Below are positions 1 through 10,268 of a stretch of DNA of 64,000 nucleotides, piece by piece. Position numbers and translations under genes: made by a program. The DNA lies in the NCBI GenBank assembly GCA_950097015.1, contig CATNEN010000001.1, positions 14,501,001 through 14,565,000 of the forward strand, given 5' to 3'. Below the pieces are notes generated by a model. The model was not told where the DNA came from and did no database searches. It saw only the letters and a program-made list of their open reading frames with translations. How positions within the stretch are numbered: the stretch's first letter is position 1; each line of letters opens with the position of its first letter. The stretch comes from Macrostomum hystrix. Lineage: Eukaryota > Platyhelminthes > Macrostomidae.

Positions 1-1
1 G

Positions 2-271
2 CGTCAGGATCACAACCTGTTGCTGAAGATCCTCTGGGAAGAATTCAAGGAAACCAAAGTGTTGGTCGCTAGGTCTGTAGGATTTAGCGATACAAAAGTG
101 CTGCTGTGCATTTCCAGAAGCTTCATTCGGCACAGACGCAAACTAACTAGAGATGAGCTGATCGCTGAGCTGCAGCGTGACTGGGACTCTGAGTTGTTCG
201 GACGAGAGCCAACGGTGTTTGACAGCACGTTGGACTTGGCAATAGGGCTGCGTGACTTGTTCAAAGCCTGA
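2..271 (+). CDS. IAP-family protein, 3' end only (UBA-like C terminus)
   Basis: The frame is open from the window edge to a TGA at 269-271, giving the last 89 residues of a protein that starts upstream. It aligns along its length with the C terminus of the complete IAP gene at 1596-2141: both have an RQD.N.LL..LW.EF stretch, then VGFSDTKVLL, then a helical tail. The GFS motif followed about 20 residues later by a conserved helix resembles the UBA domain of cIAP proteins, which binds ubiquitin. The BIR part, if present, lies outside the window. This is a head-to-tail tandem duplicate of its neighbour. Paralogy is clear from the sequence; the UBA assignment is an inference from motif spacing. 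Confidence 0.75.
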   Translation, partial: RQDHNLLLKILWEEFKETKVLVARSVGFSDTKVLLCISRSFIRHRRKLTRDELIAELQRDWDSELFGREPTVFDSTLDLAIGLRDLFKA

Positions 272-934
272 TTGGCATAACATTATCCAGTAAAATGATA
301 TAATCAGCCCTTAGATTGAACAAACATGTACGCATCAGCAGCAACACCAGCTGCTCATCTGGACAGATGGCTAACACTGTTGTCTTCTTTTATCTACTGA
401 GAATAAGTCTATTAATGGGATAAACAGTCAAATTGTGCTTGCAAAAATGCAAATTCTCGTTTTATTCTAGCGGTTAAGCAATAGTTCAAAGTGATGTTAA
501 CTGCATTTCTAGCTAATTTAACTTTAATCGAACCCAATACAAACTTTTATATAAAAATCTAAAAGTGCAGCAGTTAAAAAAGTCCATTATTTTCGTCGAA
601 TTATGAAGTCTACGTTAAACAATAATTTTCTCGCATTCTATTATGGCTTTTGCGTATCAATTTCACAAATTTTTCTTTCTATTCTCTTGGTTGGCAATGA
701 ACAGTCGATTTTTTGCCAAACTGCAATCCCAAGTCCCTCTGACTAAATTTCAGAGTTAAACTTTGAGTCATGCTTACTCTTCGTGAATTTAAAGAATTAC
801 GGAATTGTATTACATACCGACAGCTATAAAAGTGTTCTAAAATACCTAAAAATTTTATTTGCTTATCAACGTGTGTCACAGTCAATGACCAGAGTGAATT
901 GAAATTCAACATACCTAGCAGACGAATTGGATTG
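272..934. other. Intergenic, no gene seen
   Basis: AT-rich spacer between the two IAP paralogues. I see no coding signal, RNA gene or clear repeat until the 10 bp array. Confidence 0.6.
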
Positions 935-1132
935 CCTTATCCTCCCTTATCCTCCCTTATCCTCCCTTATCCTCCCTTATCCTCCCTTATCCTCCCTTAT
1001 CCTCCCTTATCCTCCCTTATCCTCCCTTATCCTCCCTTATCCTCCCTTATCCTCCCTTATCCTCCCTTATCCTCCCTTATCCTCCCTTATCCTCCCTTAT
1101 CCTCCCTTATCCTCCCTTATCCTCCCTTATCC
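935..1132. repeat. 10 bp minisatellite, about 20 copies
   Basis: Nearly perfect tandem copies of CCTTATCCTC. The period is not a multiple of 3, so all three forward frames stay open and give false proline-rich reading frames. The cytosine-rich strand has regularly spaced CCC runs. It lies between the two IAP genes. Confidence 0.97.
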
Positions 1133-1595
1133 GACACAGCTCGCAATTTTGAAATATATTCGATCATGAGAAGCTAATTATGACACACCAGGTAAGGCGA
1201 CTTTAAAGCATGCGCTAATAATTATTCCGACTAGTTTCGTGAAAGCAATGAATAAAATGTAAACTCGTCCAAAAAGGGTCGCACAGTACAACAGTATCTA
1301 ACAATAGCCCCAAGTACGAGCGTACGAGCGTATGCCGTGGTTCTTCCATGGAAGAGACCTGGAAACTCGACTAAAGTAAATTTAATGTCGTAAATAATTT
1401 TCTGTAGCAGCACACAGGAAACTTTTCTCAATAACGCTGTGACAGCCAATGTCTTTACTTCAAAACACAAACCAAAGTGTGCTTCGTGATGCGCTGTCTC
1501 ACATCTCAGTGAAGCTGTCGAATCGCCCCGGTCCTCTGACAGCTTCCAGTTCGACGCTTGACGTCTGCGAGTGCCTGACGGCCGTCGTCTACATC
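1133..1595. other. 5' flank of the IAP gene
   Basis: No independent gene. The frame of the downstream IAP gene stays open upstream to an ATG at 1449. That would add 49 residues with no family similarity, so this stretch is more likely 5' UTR or an upstream intron end. Confidence 0.5.
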
Positions 1596-2141
1596 ATGTC
1601 GAGTGCCTGTCGTCTCGAATTCGTCAGCCGCGCAAAACGTCGCGAGTCGTTCGAGCGAGCGAACTGGGACCGCCTGGGCAGACTGCAGAGCGCGGACGAC
1701 ATGGTCGAGAGCGGATTCTACTCGCTGCAGGACGGCGACCACGTCAAGTGCTTCTTCTGCGACTTGGGACTGAGGGACTGGGGGACTGGGGATAGTCCTG
1801 AGATGGAGCACGCCAAGCTCAGTCCGCTGTGCTTCTTCCTGAAGAGCTCCAGAGGCCTGGATTGGCTGAGAAGGTCGAGTGCGCCATCGACCAACTATCC
1901 AAGTTCCTACCTGCGTCAGGACTGCAATCACCTGCTAGACGTTCTGTGGAAGGAGTTCAACACTTTTCGAGCTAAGTCTGTACGCGGAGTTGGATTCAGC
2001 GACACCAAAGTTCTCCTGTTCATTGCCAGGCGTTTTCTGTTGCACAAGAGAACGTACAGAACGGTGAACGAGTTCGTGTCGGAGCTACAAGGCGAGTGGA
2101 ACAGGGAGATAGCCAGCCCTGACCAGTGCTTGTTTGACTAA
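1596..2141 (+). CDS. IAP-family protein with one BIR and a cIAP-like UBA, no RING
   Basis: A 181-residue protein from the ATG at 1596. The BIR domain spans about residues 15-85. It has the RRESFERANW lead-in and the zinc ligands C52, C55, H72 and C79, with exact C-x2-C-x16-H-x6-C spacing. Residues about 115-175 resemble the UBA domain of cIAP1/2: GFSDTKVLL, then TYRTVNEFVSEL, matching the family's GFS...Y.TVN..VSAL pattern. BIR domains bind IAP-binding motifs in caspases and their antagonists; UBA domains bind ubiquitin. No RING finger is encoded before the stop, so ubiquitin-ligase activity is not expected unless a further exon exists. An in-frame ATG at 1449 is an alternative start. A paralogue lies directly upstream. 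An AATAAA signal sits at 2501. Confidence 0.88.
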   Translation: MSSACRLEFVSRAKRRESFERANWDRLGRLQSADDMVESGFYSLQDGDHVKCFFCDLGLRDWGTGDSPEMEHAKLSPLCFFLKSSRGLDWLRRSSAPSTNYPSSYLRQDCNHLLDVLWKEFNTFRAKSVRGVGFSDTKVLLFIARRFLLHKRTYRTVNEFVSELQGEWNREIASPDQCLFD

Positions 2142-2833
2142 GCGGTTGATATTTCAGTAGTGCTAATCGACTTCTACGAAAGTTCGTAACCCACTTGAAA
2201 GTTCGTAAGCTGAAAAAATCGTAACCGGTTTCTCATTTTACCTGTAAGATTTTCCCATTCTGTTACATTGAAAATAAGGGACATGAGCTGGTGTTTTAGG
2301 CCTGTTTCACTAAATATCACATTCAGCTGGCAAACTGAAATTTACCTGCAGAGCTAAATTTAGAAAGCGAACTTACGTCGCTATTTGATTTATTTTTAGA
2401 ATCATGTGGATTTTCCCCGGAAAGTCTTCTAAACAGATAAGACATGACCAATTTTACTCTAAACTTTGTGCACTCGTAAAAGCTGTTTTCGCTATGATTA
2501 AATAAACCTAAACGATATATTTATTAATCGCTATCATGCAAACTCTTTTAGATAAATTAAGTTTCGAAAATTGCAGTAGAAGTTATAAAGCATTTTTTAT
2601 TTACATTTAGGATGTCAAAAACTAGTTGTAATTTCGTTATCGTGCATGCACAGGGCACTGGGCCTCGATTCAGGCCGTGGGCGGTTTATACGCGAGGTTC
2701 GAGTTCTGGAGTTAACCATGGAAAAGAGGAAGAGGAGGAAAGGGGGCCAGAAATAGTTCAGACACTTGGTGGGACAGAGACAAGACGGTGTATGGCGAAA
2801 CAAGGGCCAGGGTGCAGCCCACAACACATTCAT
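2142..2833. other. 3' flank of the IAP gene
   Basis: AT-rich. Contains the AATAAA at 2501-2506. Around 2690-2715 there is a sequence like a Pol III B box (GGTTCGAGTTC), possibly an old SINE fragment, but it is too short to call. Confidence 0.5.
2501..2506 (+). promoter_or_regulatory. Candidate polyadenylation signal of the IAP gene
   Basis: AATAAA, 360 bp after the stop codon, in AT-rich sequence. Confidence 0.45.
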
Positions 2834-3540
2834 CATAACAGGTTGGTCATAACAGGTTATTAAGAGGTTCATTACTGGTTATTAAGTTGGTCATAACAGG
2901 CTATTAAGTTGGTCATTACAGGTTGTTAAGAGGTTCATTACTGGTTATTAAGTTGGTCATAACAGGCTATTAAGTTGGTCATTACAGGTTGTTAAGAGGT
3001 TCATTACTGGTTATTAAGTTGGTCATAACAGGCTATTAAGTGGGTCATTACAGGTTGTTAAGAGGTTCATTACAGGTTATTAAGTTGGTTATAACAGGCT
3101 ATTAAGTGGGTCATTACAGGTTGTTAAGAGGTTCATTACTGGTTATTAAGTTGGTCATAACAGGCTATTAAGTGGGTCATTACAGGTTGTTAAGAGGTTC
3201 ATTACTGGTTATTAAGTTGGTCATAACAGGCTATTAAGTGGGTCATTACAGGTTGTTAAGAGGTTCATTACTGGTTATTAAGTTGGTCATAACAGGCTAT
3301 TAAGTGGGTCATTACAGGTTGTTAAGAGGTTCATTACTGGTTATTAAGTTGGTCATAACAGGCTATTAAGTGGGTCATTACTAATTATTAAGTGGGTCAT
3401 AACAGGTTATTAAGTTGGTCATAACAGGCTATTAAGTGGGTCATTACTAATTATTAAGTGGGTCATAACAGGTTATTAAGTTGGTCATAACAGATTATTA
3501 AGTGGGTCATTACTATTTATTATGTGGGTCATTACTAGTG
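2834..3540. repeat. 21-22 bp minisatellite with higher-order structure
   Basis: Units of the type GGTCATAACAGGTTATTAAG alternate in a regular order (inner spacers AAGTT, AAGTGG, AAGAGG). Three or so units form a repeated block of about 65 bp. It is related to the array at 4431-5032, which has the same GGTCATTAC start. Confidence 0.93.
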
Positions 3541-3542
3541 AT

Positions 3543-3664
3543 TTTAGGCGGCTCATTAGTATACTGGTTATTAGTAATTATTGTTTAGCAGCTGGATCAT
3601 TACTGGTTAATAAGGTGGCTTCTGCGCTCCTCTTGAGGATTTTGAAAGCCTCTTGTTGTTCGAT
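3543..3664. repeat. Duplicated array flank, copy 1
   Basis: About 120 bp closely matching 5033-5156. It includes the TTAGCAGCTGG and AGGATTTTGAAAGCCTCTTG segments. Each copy lies at the right edge of a 21-22 bp array. Confidence 0.9.
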
Positions 3665-4430
3665 GTCGAGAATTTTCCGGCCATAGACAATTGCCATTGC
3701 ATGGATCGAGTATTGTAAGACTGTTGCAATAAAAGAAAATGCAAGGCTTGGAAGTGCAACAACGCCAAGAATCACGTAAAATAGTGCGAGAATCGATGAC
3801 GTACATTGTCGTATTGACAAGCCAACAGTCGGGCTCGGCCATAGACCGAAGCATTATCGTCTATGGTGAAATGTCGAAAAACGTGAATTAAAAGAAAGTG
3901 CGCATTAAATTTTTTTAGCCAATGAGCGACGTCGAGTCGTTAAATGCTCACTTTAAATGCATAGTCTATGGTCGAGACTACATAATTGAATCGATATTAT
4001 GATCGTTATTTGAAACCCTCTTCGGCTTTAAAAAAAGAAAAATGTAAGCGTATGAATCTAATAAAGACAAGTGTGTATTTGTTATAATTGTACAAAAGTG
4101 TCACATCGAAATAAACTGAAAGAAAAACGAGTGTTCATTTTCGTTGCATGATTTATTAGGTGTGACCATCCAGTTTAGGGTCGCATTGATGTCAGAGGCT
4201 TGGCGCTTTTCCGCTTCAACCGGATCCGTACTGCAGACCGCGAGCGCTCACCTGCTGAGTGCCGCCGGCGCCCTTGAGAGCGGCGGCGCCTCGGCGCTTC
4301 TCGGAAACCCAATCCGGGTGAACAATGAAATGACACCTGGCTGCTGGCGATGTGCTCTGCGGGGTTTGGACTGATCTTTTAGTTGCAGAAAGTGACCAGA
4401 TGATTGGTTGCCGTTTCCATATTGCTGTAT
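3665..4430. other. Non-coding, with a recurrent CCATAGAC motif
   Basis: No gene seen. Contains CCATAGAC or its reverse complement at 3681, 3839, 3859 and 3964. The pair at 3839-3866 forms an inverted repeat with a 12 nt spacer. The GC-rich patch at 4220-4300 has open frames but no recognisable domain. Confidence 0.5.
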
Positions 4431-5032
4431 TATTAGGTGGGTCATTACTAGGGATTTTAGGAGGGTCATTACTCGGTATTTCGGGTGGGTCATTTCTAGG
4501 GATTTTAAGTGGTTCATTACTAGTTGTTAGGCGGGTCATTACTAGTTGTTAGTAAGGTCTTTACTAGTTGTTAGGAAGGTCATTACTAGTTGTTAGGAAG
4601 GTCATTACTAGTTGTTAGGCGGGTCATTACTAGTTGTTATTTGGGTCGTTACTAGTTGTTAGGTGGGTCATTACTAGTTGTTAGGAAGGTCATTACTAGT
4701 TGTTAGGTGGGTCATTACTAGTTGTTAGGTGGGTCATTACTAGTTGTTAGGTGGGTCATTACTAGTTGTTAGGAAGGTCATTACTAGTTGTTAGGAAGGT
4801 CATTACTAGTTGTTAGGTGGGTCATTACTAGTTGTTAGGAAGGTCATTACTAGTTGTTAGGTGGGTCATTACTAGTTGTTAGGTGGGTCATTACTAGTTG
4901 TTAGTAAGGTTATTACTAGTTGTTAGGCGGGTCATTAATAGTTGTTAGTAAGGTCATTACTAGTTGTTAGGAGGGTCATTACTAGTTATTATTTGGGCCG
5001 TTACTGGTTATTAAGTGGGTCATTACTAGTGA
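4431..5032. repeat. 21 bp minisatellite, about 28 copies
   Basis: Units of the form GGTCATTACTAGTTGTTAGG, varying mainly in the last bases (TGG, AAG or CGG). Related to the array at 2834-3540. Confidence 0.94.
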
Positions 5033-5156
5033 TTTTAGGCGGTTCATTAGTATACTGGTTATTATTATAGTAATTATTATTTAGCAGCTGGGTCATTACT
5101 GATCAAAAAGGTGGCTTCTGCGTTCCTCTTCAGGATTTTGAAAGCCTCTTGTTTTC
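5033..5156. repeat. Duplicated array flank, copy 2
   Basis: Counterpart of 3543-3664. Same orientation and same position relative to a 21 bp array. Confidence 0.9.
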
Positions 5157-5352
5157 GTACTCCGGTTTTCGGGGTAGTCAACAAAGACCAAAGAACAAAG
5201 AACAAAGTACAAGATAGTGCAAGTACGAACCGAAAACCCAGCTCCGAAGTGGACAAACTTTTCAGTTGGCGCCTTTTCGCCGCCGTCGTTGCAACTACCA
5301 TTGGCAAATTGATTGGGTCTGAAAATTATTTCCATGGCGATCGAATTTTAAA

Positions 5353-5770
5353 TAGTCAGTCAGTCAGTCAGTCAGTCAGTCAGTCAGTCAGTCAGTCAGT
5401 CAGTCAGTCAGTCAGTCAGTCAGTCAGTCAGTCAGTCAGTCATTCAGTCAGTCAGTCAGTCAGTCAGTCAGTCAGTCAGTCAGTCAGTCAGTCAGTCAGT
5501 CAGTCAGTCAGTCAGTCAGTCAGTCAGTCAGTCAGTCAGTCAGTCAGTCAGTCAGTCAGTCAGTCAGTCAGTCAGTCAGTCAGTCAGTCAGTCAGTCAGT
5601 CAGTCAGTCAGTCAGTCAGTCAGTCAGTCAGTCAGTCAGTCAGTCAGTCAGTCAGTCAGTCAGTCAGTCAGTCAGTCAGTCAGTCAGCCAGTCAGTCAGC
5701 CAGCCAGTCAGTCAGCCAGTCAGTCAGTCAGTCAGTCAGTCAGCCAGTCAGTCAGTCAGTCAGTCAGTCA
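5353..5770. repeat. TCAG tetranucleotide microsatellite, about 104 units
   Basis: Almost pure (CAGT)n with a few CAGC and CATT interruptions, mostly near the right end. It keeps frames open as Ser-Val-Ser-Gln repeats, but nothing suggests a real protein. Confidence 0.97.
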
Positions 5771-6712
5771 CCTCTTTCCCGGAAAGTATACATCCAAAGG
5801 AGTCACAGGTCGACCATTGACCGTCGCAGCAGTTGGAGCTGCAACATTGGATCTGCGGCCATAGACAACAAACGGAAGGGGCTCAACTCGAGTGCTGGAC
5901 TTTCCGTCGCTGGTCTTAGTCTCGACAACTCGCATCAGATTGCTGCACACTGAAGCCTCCGACATGCTTAGAATTGAATGTGCGTTTTCTTGGTTGATGA
6001 TGTCAAAATGAATCCAGCGAAATGCTTGTGTTCGTTTTACACCGTGCTAAGACGATGAAGTTTATGTAGAGTTTTCTTTTGAGACTGCCCCGAGACTATT
6101 ATCCAATCTGAAGCTAGATGGACTGTGGACGGGTGGAGAAGCTGCAGTTTTGAGCACTTTTAATTAGTACTAAAAAATTCTGGCTGGAAGCAGGGACAGA
6201 GAGCTCAGTAATTGGAGTACCCTAACCCAGTCCAGTGTAGTGTGCCAATTGCAGGTGGAAATTTTGCTCTTTCGGAGTCGCGCGGTGTAACGCTAGACCA
6301 GCTGCAGTCCAGTCATTTTTACCGTTAGAATTGCTCAGAGGCAAGCTGAGTATAGCTGCGATGTCGAAGGAGAGACAGTTTAGGAGGCGCATCAAGTTTT
6401 AAATTGCTGCTTTAGAACGCTTGCTTGGAGAAAAAAAGTTGCTGACAGACAGACAATTGAGTCTGCGCGTGGAAGGGAGACGCTGTACGGCGTGAGCTGA
6501 GTCTATAGTATAGCCTACAGAATAGAACCATAAAAACTGCAGCCATGCATTTGCACTTTTACTATGCCAGACAGAGGAAGCAACGCTAGAGTAGATGCGT
6601 GATGCTCATTGGTCCACGAATAATAATTTTGGGAATAATTATAAAACTAAGGTGACTTTGAATAAGAAGCTGATATATATTTCTTATCCTCTAGAAAATT
6701 TAATTTGAGTAG
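5771..6712. other. Intergenic, no gene seen
   Basis: No domain or RNA gene recognised. One more CCATAGAC motif at 5859. Confidence 0.5.
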
Positions 6713-6723
6713 GTCAAACTACT

Positions 6724-7058
6724 TGTACTATAAATAATTGCAGGAGGGCTGCGGGCAATGGCACATCATTTGGTGGCACTATAGACCCGCAGCCAGCGAG
6801 GAGGCAATTCTGCCCATTACGCCGACCCTGAGCACACGCTCACACAGGTGTGTACATCTGCCCTGACTTTCTCATCGTCAGGCAGTGTACATTTAACTGT
6901 GCCTTGGAGGTTGGCCCTTAAGGGCGTAAATTGCACGACAAGCCCCCAAGCCTTCTCTCCGCGGCTGCGCCCCAAATAAATGTGGCCTCGCCGTGGAATC
7001 GAACTTAGGGACCGTGGTACGAGAGGCAAACGCGATAACCGCTCTGCCACCGACCCCC
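6724..7058 (-). mobile_element. Full-length tRNA-derived SINE with 11 bp target-site duplication
   Basis: The element is flanked by perfect 11 bp direct repeats GTCAAACTACT at 6713-6723 and 7059-7069. Read on the minus strand, its right end is a tRNA-like head: an A-box-like GGCAGAGCGGTTA, then a B-box-like AGTTCGATTCC. A body of about 230 bp follows, containing TGTACACACCTGTGTGAGC-type sequence. Other copies or pieces lie at 11688, 45405, 46243, 52196 and 52432. SINEs are mobilised by LINE enzymes; the duplication shows this copy inserted as a unit. Confidence 0.92.
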
Positions 7059-7069
7059 GTCAAACTACT

Positions 7070-7689
7070 GTAATTTACTTTGGACTTCTGACGAAACAAG
7101 TTGAGTTCGTAGGCTAATACGCTTAAGCCACCGATTTCAAGAAACAAAAGTGCTAAAACTGTTAGTATGTTATTTTCACTTTTAATATCTAATTTTCCAT
7201 TCTTAGATATTCCAAAAGTTTCGGTAATTTTTTCTCGTAAACTTATTGCTGATCAATCTATCAAAAAACAGCACAAATTGACGGTGTGAGCCTAAAAAGC
7301 AAAGAAACGCATTCTCCTACTCATTTTCAGTAGTCTAAAATGCATTTTTTCGAAATTTTAGAAAATTCGTCTAACTCACAAAATAGGAAGGACGCAACAC
7401 GAATTGAACAGCCGAAGACGAAACTAAAATATTCTGGAAAGCAGATAAATTTTTACTCGCAGCCAGAAAGAAAGCCAGAGCATACTGTGCGAGAGTACAC
7501 AGTACACAGGAGGTTTAAAAACCAACAGAGCTCGACCTTCGTTGCATAAGCCACGCACACTCGAGATGCTAATCAGAAGGGACGTTAAGTACATCGTACT
7601 CCTTTTTCATCGAAAATCATAAAATCTTTTTTCAGCAGGCTTATAATTTTCCGAAGCAAACTAAAGAATGATAACTACAATGTACAAAG
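7070..7689. other. Intergenic, 3' flank of the kinase gene
   Basis: AT-rich. The open frames here have no recognisable domain. No AATAAA was seen on the minus strand just past the kinase stop. Confidence 0.5.
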
Positions 7690-9433
7690 TTACAGACTGT
7701 CCTCATTTAGAAATCCCATCTTCAGCAACTCCTCGGCGGACTGTCTCATCCTGCGGTCTCGGGCGGTGCAGCAGCTGTAGAAGTCCTGCAGAGCTGCTGA
7801 GTAACCGGCCGGGAACTCCGGGGCGCCTAGCTCCTCCAGCCGCTTGGCCATTTGGAAAAAGTTTCTGGCCTTTGCATACGGCCTCTCACCCGAGGCCATC
7901 TGGAACACAGTGCAGCCAAAGGCCCACACGTCTGACTCTCTGCTGTACATCACGCTGTCTGTCTCATCGGGTGCCAGCAGCTCTGGCGCCATGAAGTTCA
8001 GAGTGCCCTGTGGTGTGGCAGCGGAGGCTGAGAAGTGGCTGACTGACTGTTCCAGCTTGATTGACAGGCCGAAGTCGATCACCTTGATTCGCCTGCTGTC
8101 GGAGAGCACCATGATGTTGCTGCAGTTGATGTCTCTGTGGATCACTGGCGGCTGTCGGCTGTGCATGTAGTGCAGAGCGCTGCAGATCTGTAGGGAGAGT
8201 GAGGGTGATGTGCACTCAAAATTACAAAGTGAGAAATTCGCGGATTTACGGGTGTTACCTGCTTGCAAAACTTTCGCATAGTCGCTTCATCCAGCGGCTT
8301 CGAGTCGAGAAATCTCTCCAGACTGCGGCCATCCAGCAGCTCCATGAGCAGCACGACTGTGACAGATTCTGGCTGAGCGATGATGTGCAAGAATCTGACA
8401 ATGTTTTCGTGGCTGAGTAGGCACAGGTTCTTCTCACTCTCAACTGCTCTGTTGATTTTCAGCATCTTCGAATGGTCCAGCTGATCACCTGGGTGCATTG
8501 GCAGTTTGATTGTTTTTGCAGCGCACCTGATGCCCTTGTCTGTGAGCACTTCGTGGACTTCACCGAAGCCTCCCCTGCCGATAAACTTGACGGAGTCCCA
8601 TCGCAAAAAAAATGGCGGACTGGAAGGTCGCTGACTGAAAGATTCAAAAGCTCAAAATTCAGGAATATCTTGCTTTGGACTTTATTGAAGCTTTTTTTTA
8701 AATGAACTCACTTGCCATGCGGCTGAGCTGGGGGCATCGGATGTGGAGGAGCAGTGAGCAGCTGCTGCTTGCTGGACATCCATGCCCGCTTGCCGAACTT
8801 CCTGCTGGCAGCTGAGTCCTGCTCCACCATGTCAGCCAGGGTCTGGCCTGCCTTGTTTTCCAAGCTGAACATCCGTGGTCCGATGTGCTCAAACAGGAAC
8901 TGAAGCGAGTCAGCCGACTGACACAATGCAGCGAAATGCACGGCCGTGTCTCCGTTGTTGTCAGGAACTGTCAGGCAGTCGCCGCCGAGCTCCTTCGCAA
9001 CAAACTTCAGCGACGAGTTGCAGTTTTTGTTCCTGGCCGCGTAGTGAGCGGTTGTCCAGCCGATGTAATCTGTCACCCGGAAGCTGTCCTTGCCCAAAGA
9101 ATCGCAAACCACAAGCATCCAGGATTCGTCTTTATTCCAGGCCGCCAAATGCACCGGGGTTTCATTCGACTTGTTTCGGCATATCAGACAGCCCGGCCCG
9201 AGCTTCTTAATCAGCAGCCTGAGGCACTGCAGACTGACCTGACACTGAGCCACCCAATGCACCAACGATTCTGTGAAGCCGAGAACCGTCAATTGAATGT
9301 TGGCATCAACCTGAGCGCACAGTCGCAGCAACTCCTTACTGTTTCTGGCCTCTAAAGCCGCTTCAAGCTCTCGCTCGATTGAGTCTCTGCCGCCGCTAAC
9401 CTCGGCGACGAACCGGTTCGAACCATTTTCCAT
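7690..9433 (-). CDS. Ankyrin-repeat MAP3K-like protein kinase
   Basis: Three exons: 9433-8712, 8619-8259 and 8187-7690 (GT-AG, phases 2 and 0), giving 526 residues. Residues about 15-230 hold ankyrin repeats (ETPVHLAAWN, WTTAHYAARN, DTAVHFAALC motifs). The kinase domain starts near 248: glycine loop GRGGFGEV 255-262, ATP lysine K276, HRD 378-380, DFG 399-401, then NFMAPE and DVWAFG. It most resembles the STE11/MAP3K group, which phosphorylates MAP2Ks in the cytosol. The catalytic loop reads HRDINCSN, so the lysine normally two residues after the HRD aspartate is asparagine (N382), which may lower or alter activity. N-terminal ankyrin repeats joined to a STE11-like kinase differ from ILK and TNNI3K, which are TKL kinases. 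An ankyrin-only paralogue lies just upstream. Domains are certain; the family assignment is by motif. Confidence 0.9.
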
Positions 9434-9840
9434 CGTTTTAGAAAGGCCTCTGATGCAGTCTAAAGACCAACTCGGCTACTATAAAGAAGCTTTACAATGA
9501 CCGGGCTCCTCCACTCCGCCCCTCTAACCATCCCTACAGCGGATTGGCTAGCGGGAATTGCGGCGAGAGCGAATTGTTCTGTAGGGTAGTAATTAGACTT
9601 AGACAATGGCTGAGGGATGGTATAGTGAAGTGCGGTATAAATACGCTCGTAGAATCAATATATACGTAAGGAAGGAAAGTACAAAGGAAGGAAGAAAGAA
9701 AGGAAGGAAGGAAGCATATGATTTCAAGCAATTAAGCGTGTGTCATGGCTATTTTTAGCGAGACGCATAAACAGTAAACATTTCCTTCGGTCTTTCTAAT
9801 TTGGTAGTTTGGCCGTGTTTATAGAAAAATTGAAAAAAAA
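9434..9840. other. Spacer with GA-rich microsatellite
   Basis: Contains a GGAA-type purine tract at about 9667-9717. Promoter region of the kinase gene; no convincing TATA box seen. Confidence 0.5.
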
Positions 9841-9956
9841 CGGCTGTTCTGTCCATGGACTGGGGGGACGCCACACCCACCATTAATTACCGATTAAGGT
9901 GTTGATGCTGATGCTGGTACCCATTTAAGAGCTGAGTGAATTGAAGCAATCCACTG
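9841..9956 (-). mobile_element. SINE fragment (second family)
   Basis: Shares CTGTCCATGGACTGGGGGG and ATGCTGGTACCCATTTAA blocks with the SINE at 13067-13277. The tRNA-like head is missing, so it is truncated. Confidence 0.75.
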
Positions 9957-10268
9957 TGTATTTTTAGTACTACGAACTCAGATAGCCAGGGGCTGACGGA
10001 CAATGAACTCAACAGCTGCTCTCTTGTGGGAAAGAAATGTGGAACTTTGTCTAAACGTGCAAAGCACTGTTTAATTGTTTACTGCTTGAGTATGCTCGAA
10101 TTGAAATTTTATTAGAAAAAACGTACATTTTTCGCAAATAAAATTTGTGTGCATTGTCCGTAGCCATTTTTAAGGGAACTTAAATGGGATTTTCTAAAAA
10201 CGCATTTTGCAAGACAGCACCATGAAGTTTCCAGATTGTTAAATATAAAAATCATCCGGCTCAGAATC
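9957..10268. other. 3' flank of the ankyrin gene
   Basis: AT-rich. Minus-strand AATAAA at 10113-10108, about 155 bp past the stop codon of the ankyrin gene. Confidence 0.5.
10108..10113 (-). promoter_or_regulatory. Candidate polyadenylation signal of the ankyrin gene
   Basis: AATAAA on the minus strand, about 155 bp downstream of the stop codon. Confidence 0.45.

Noticed and set aside
935-1132. Internal telomere-like tract
   Set aside because: The CCTTATCCTC unit does not match known animal telomere repeats such as TTAGGG.
5111-5953. A 280-residue Ser-Val-Gln repeat protein
   Set aside because: The frame is the TCAG microsatellite read in triplets; flanks have no domain and no splice or start context.
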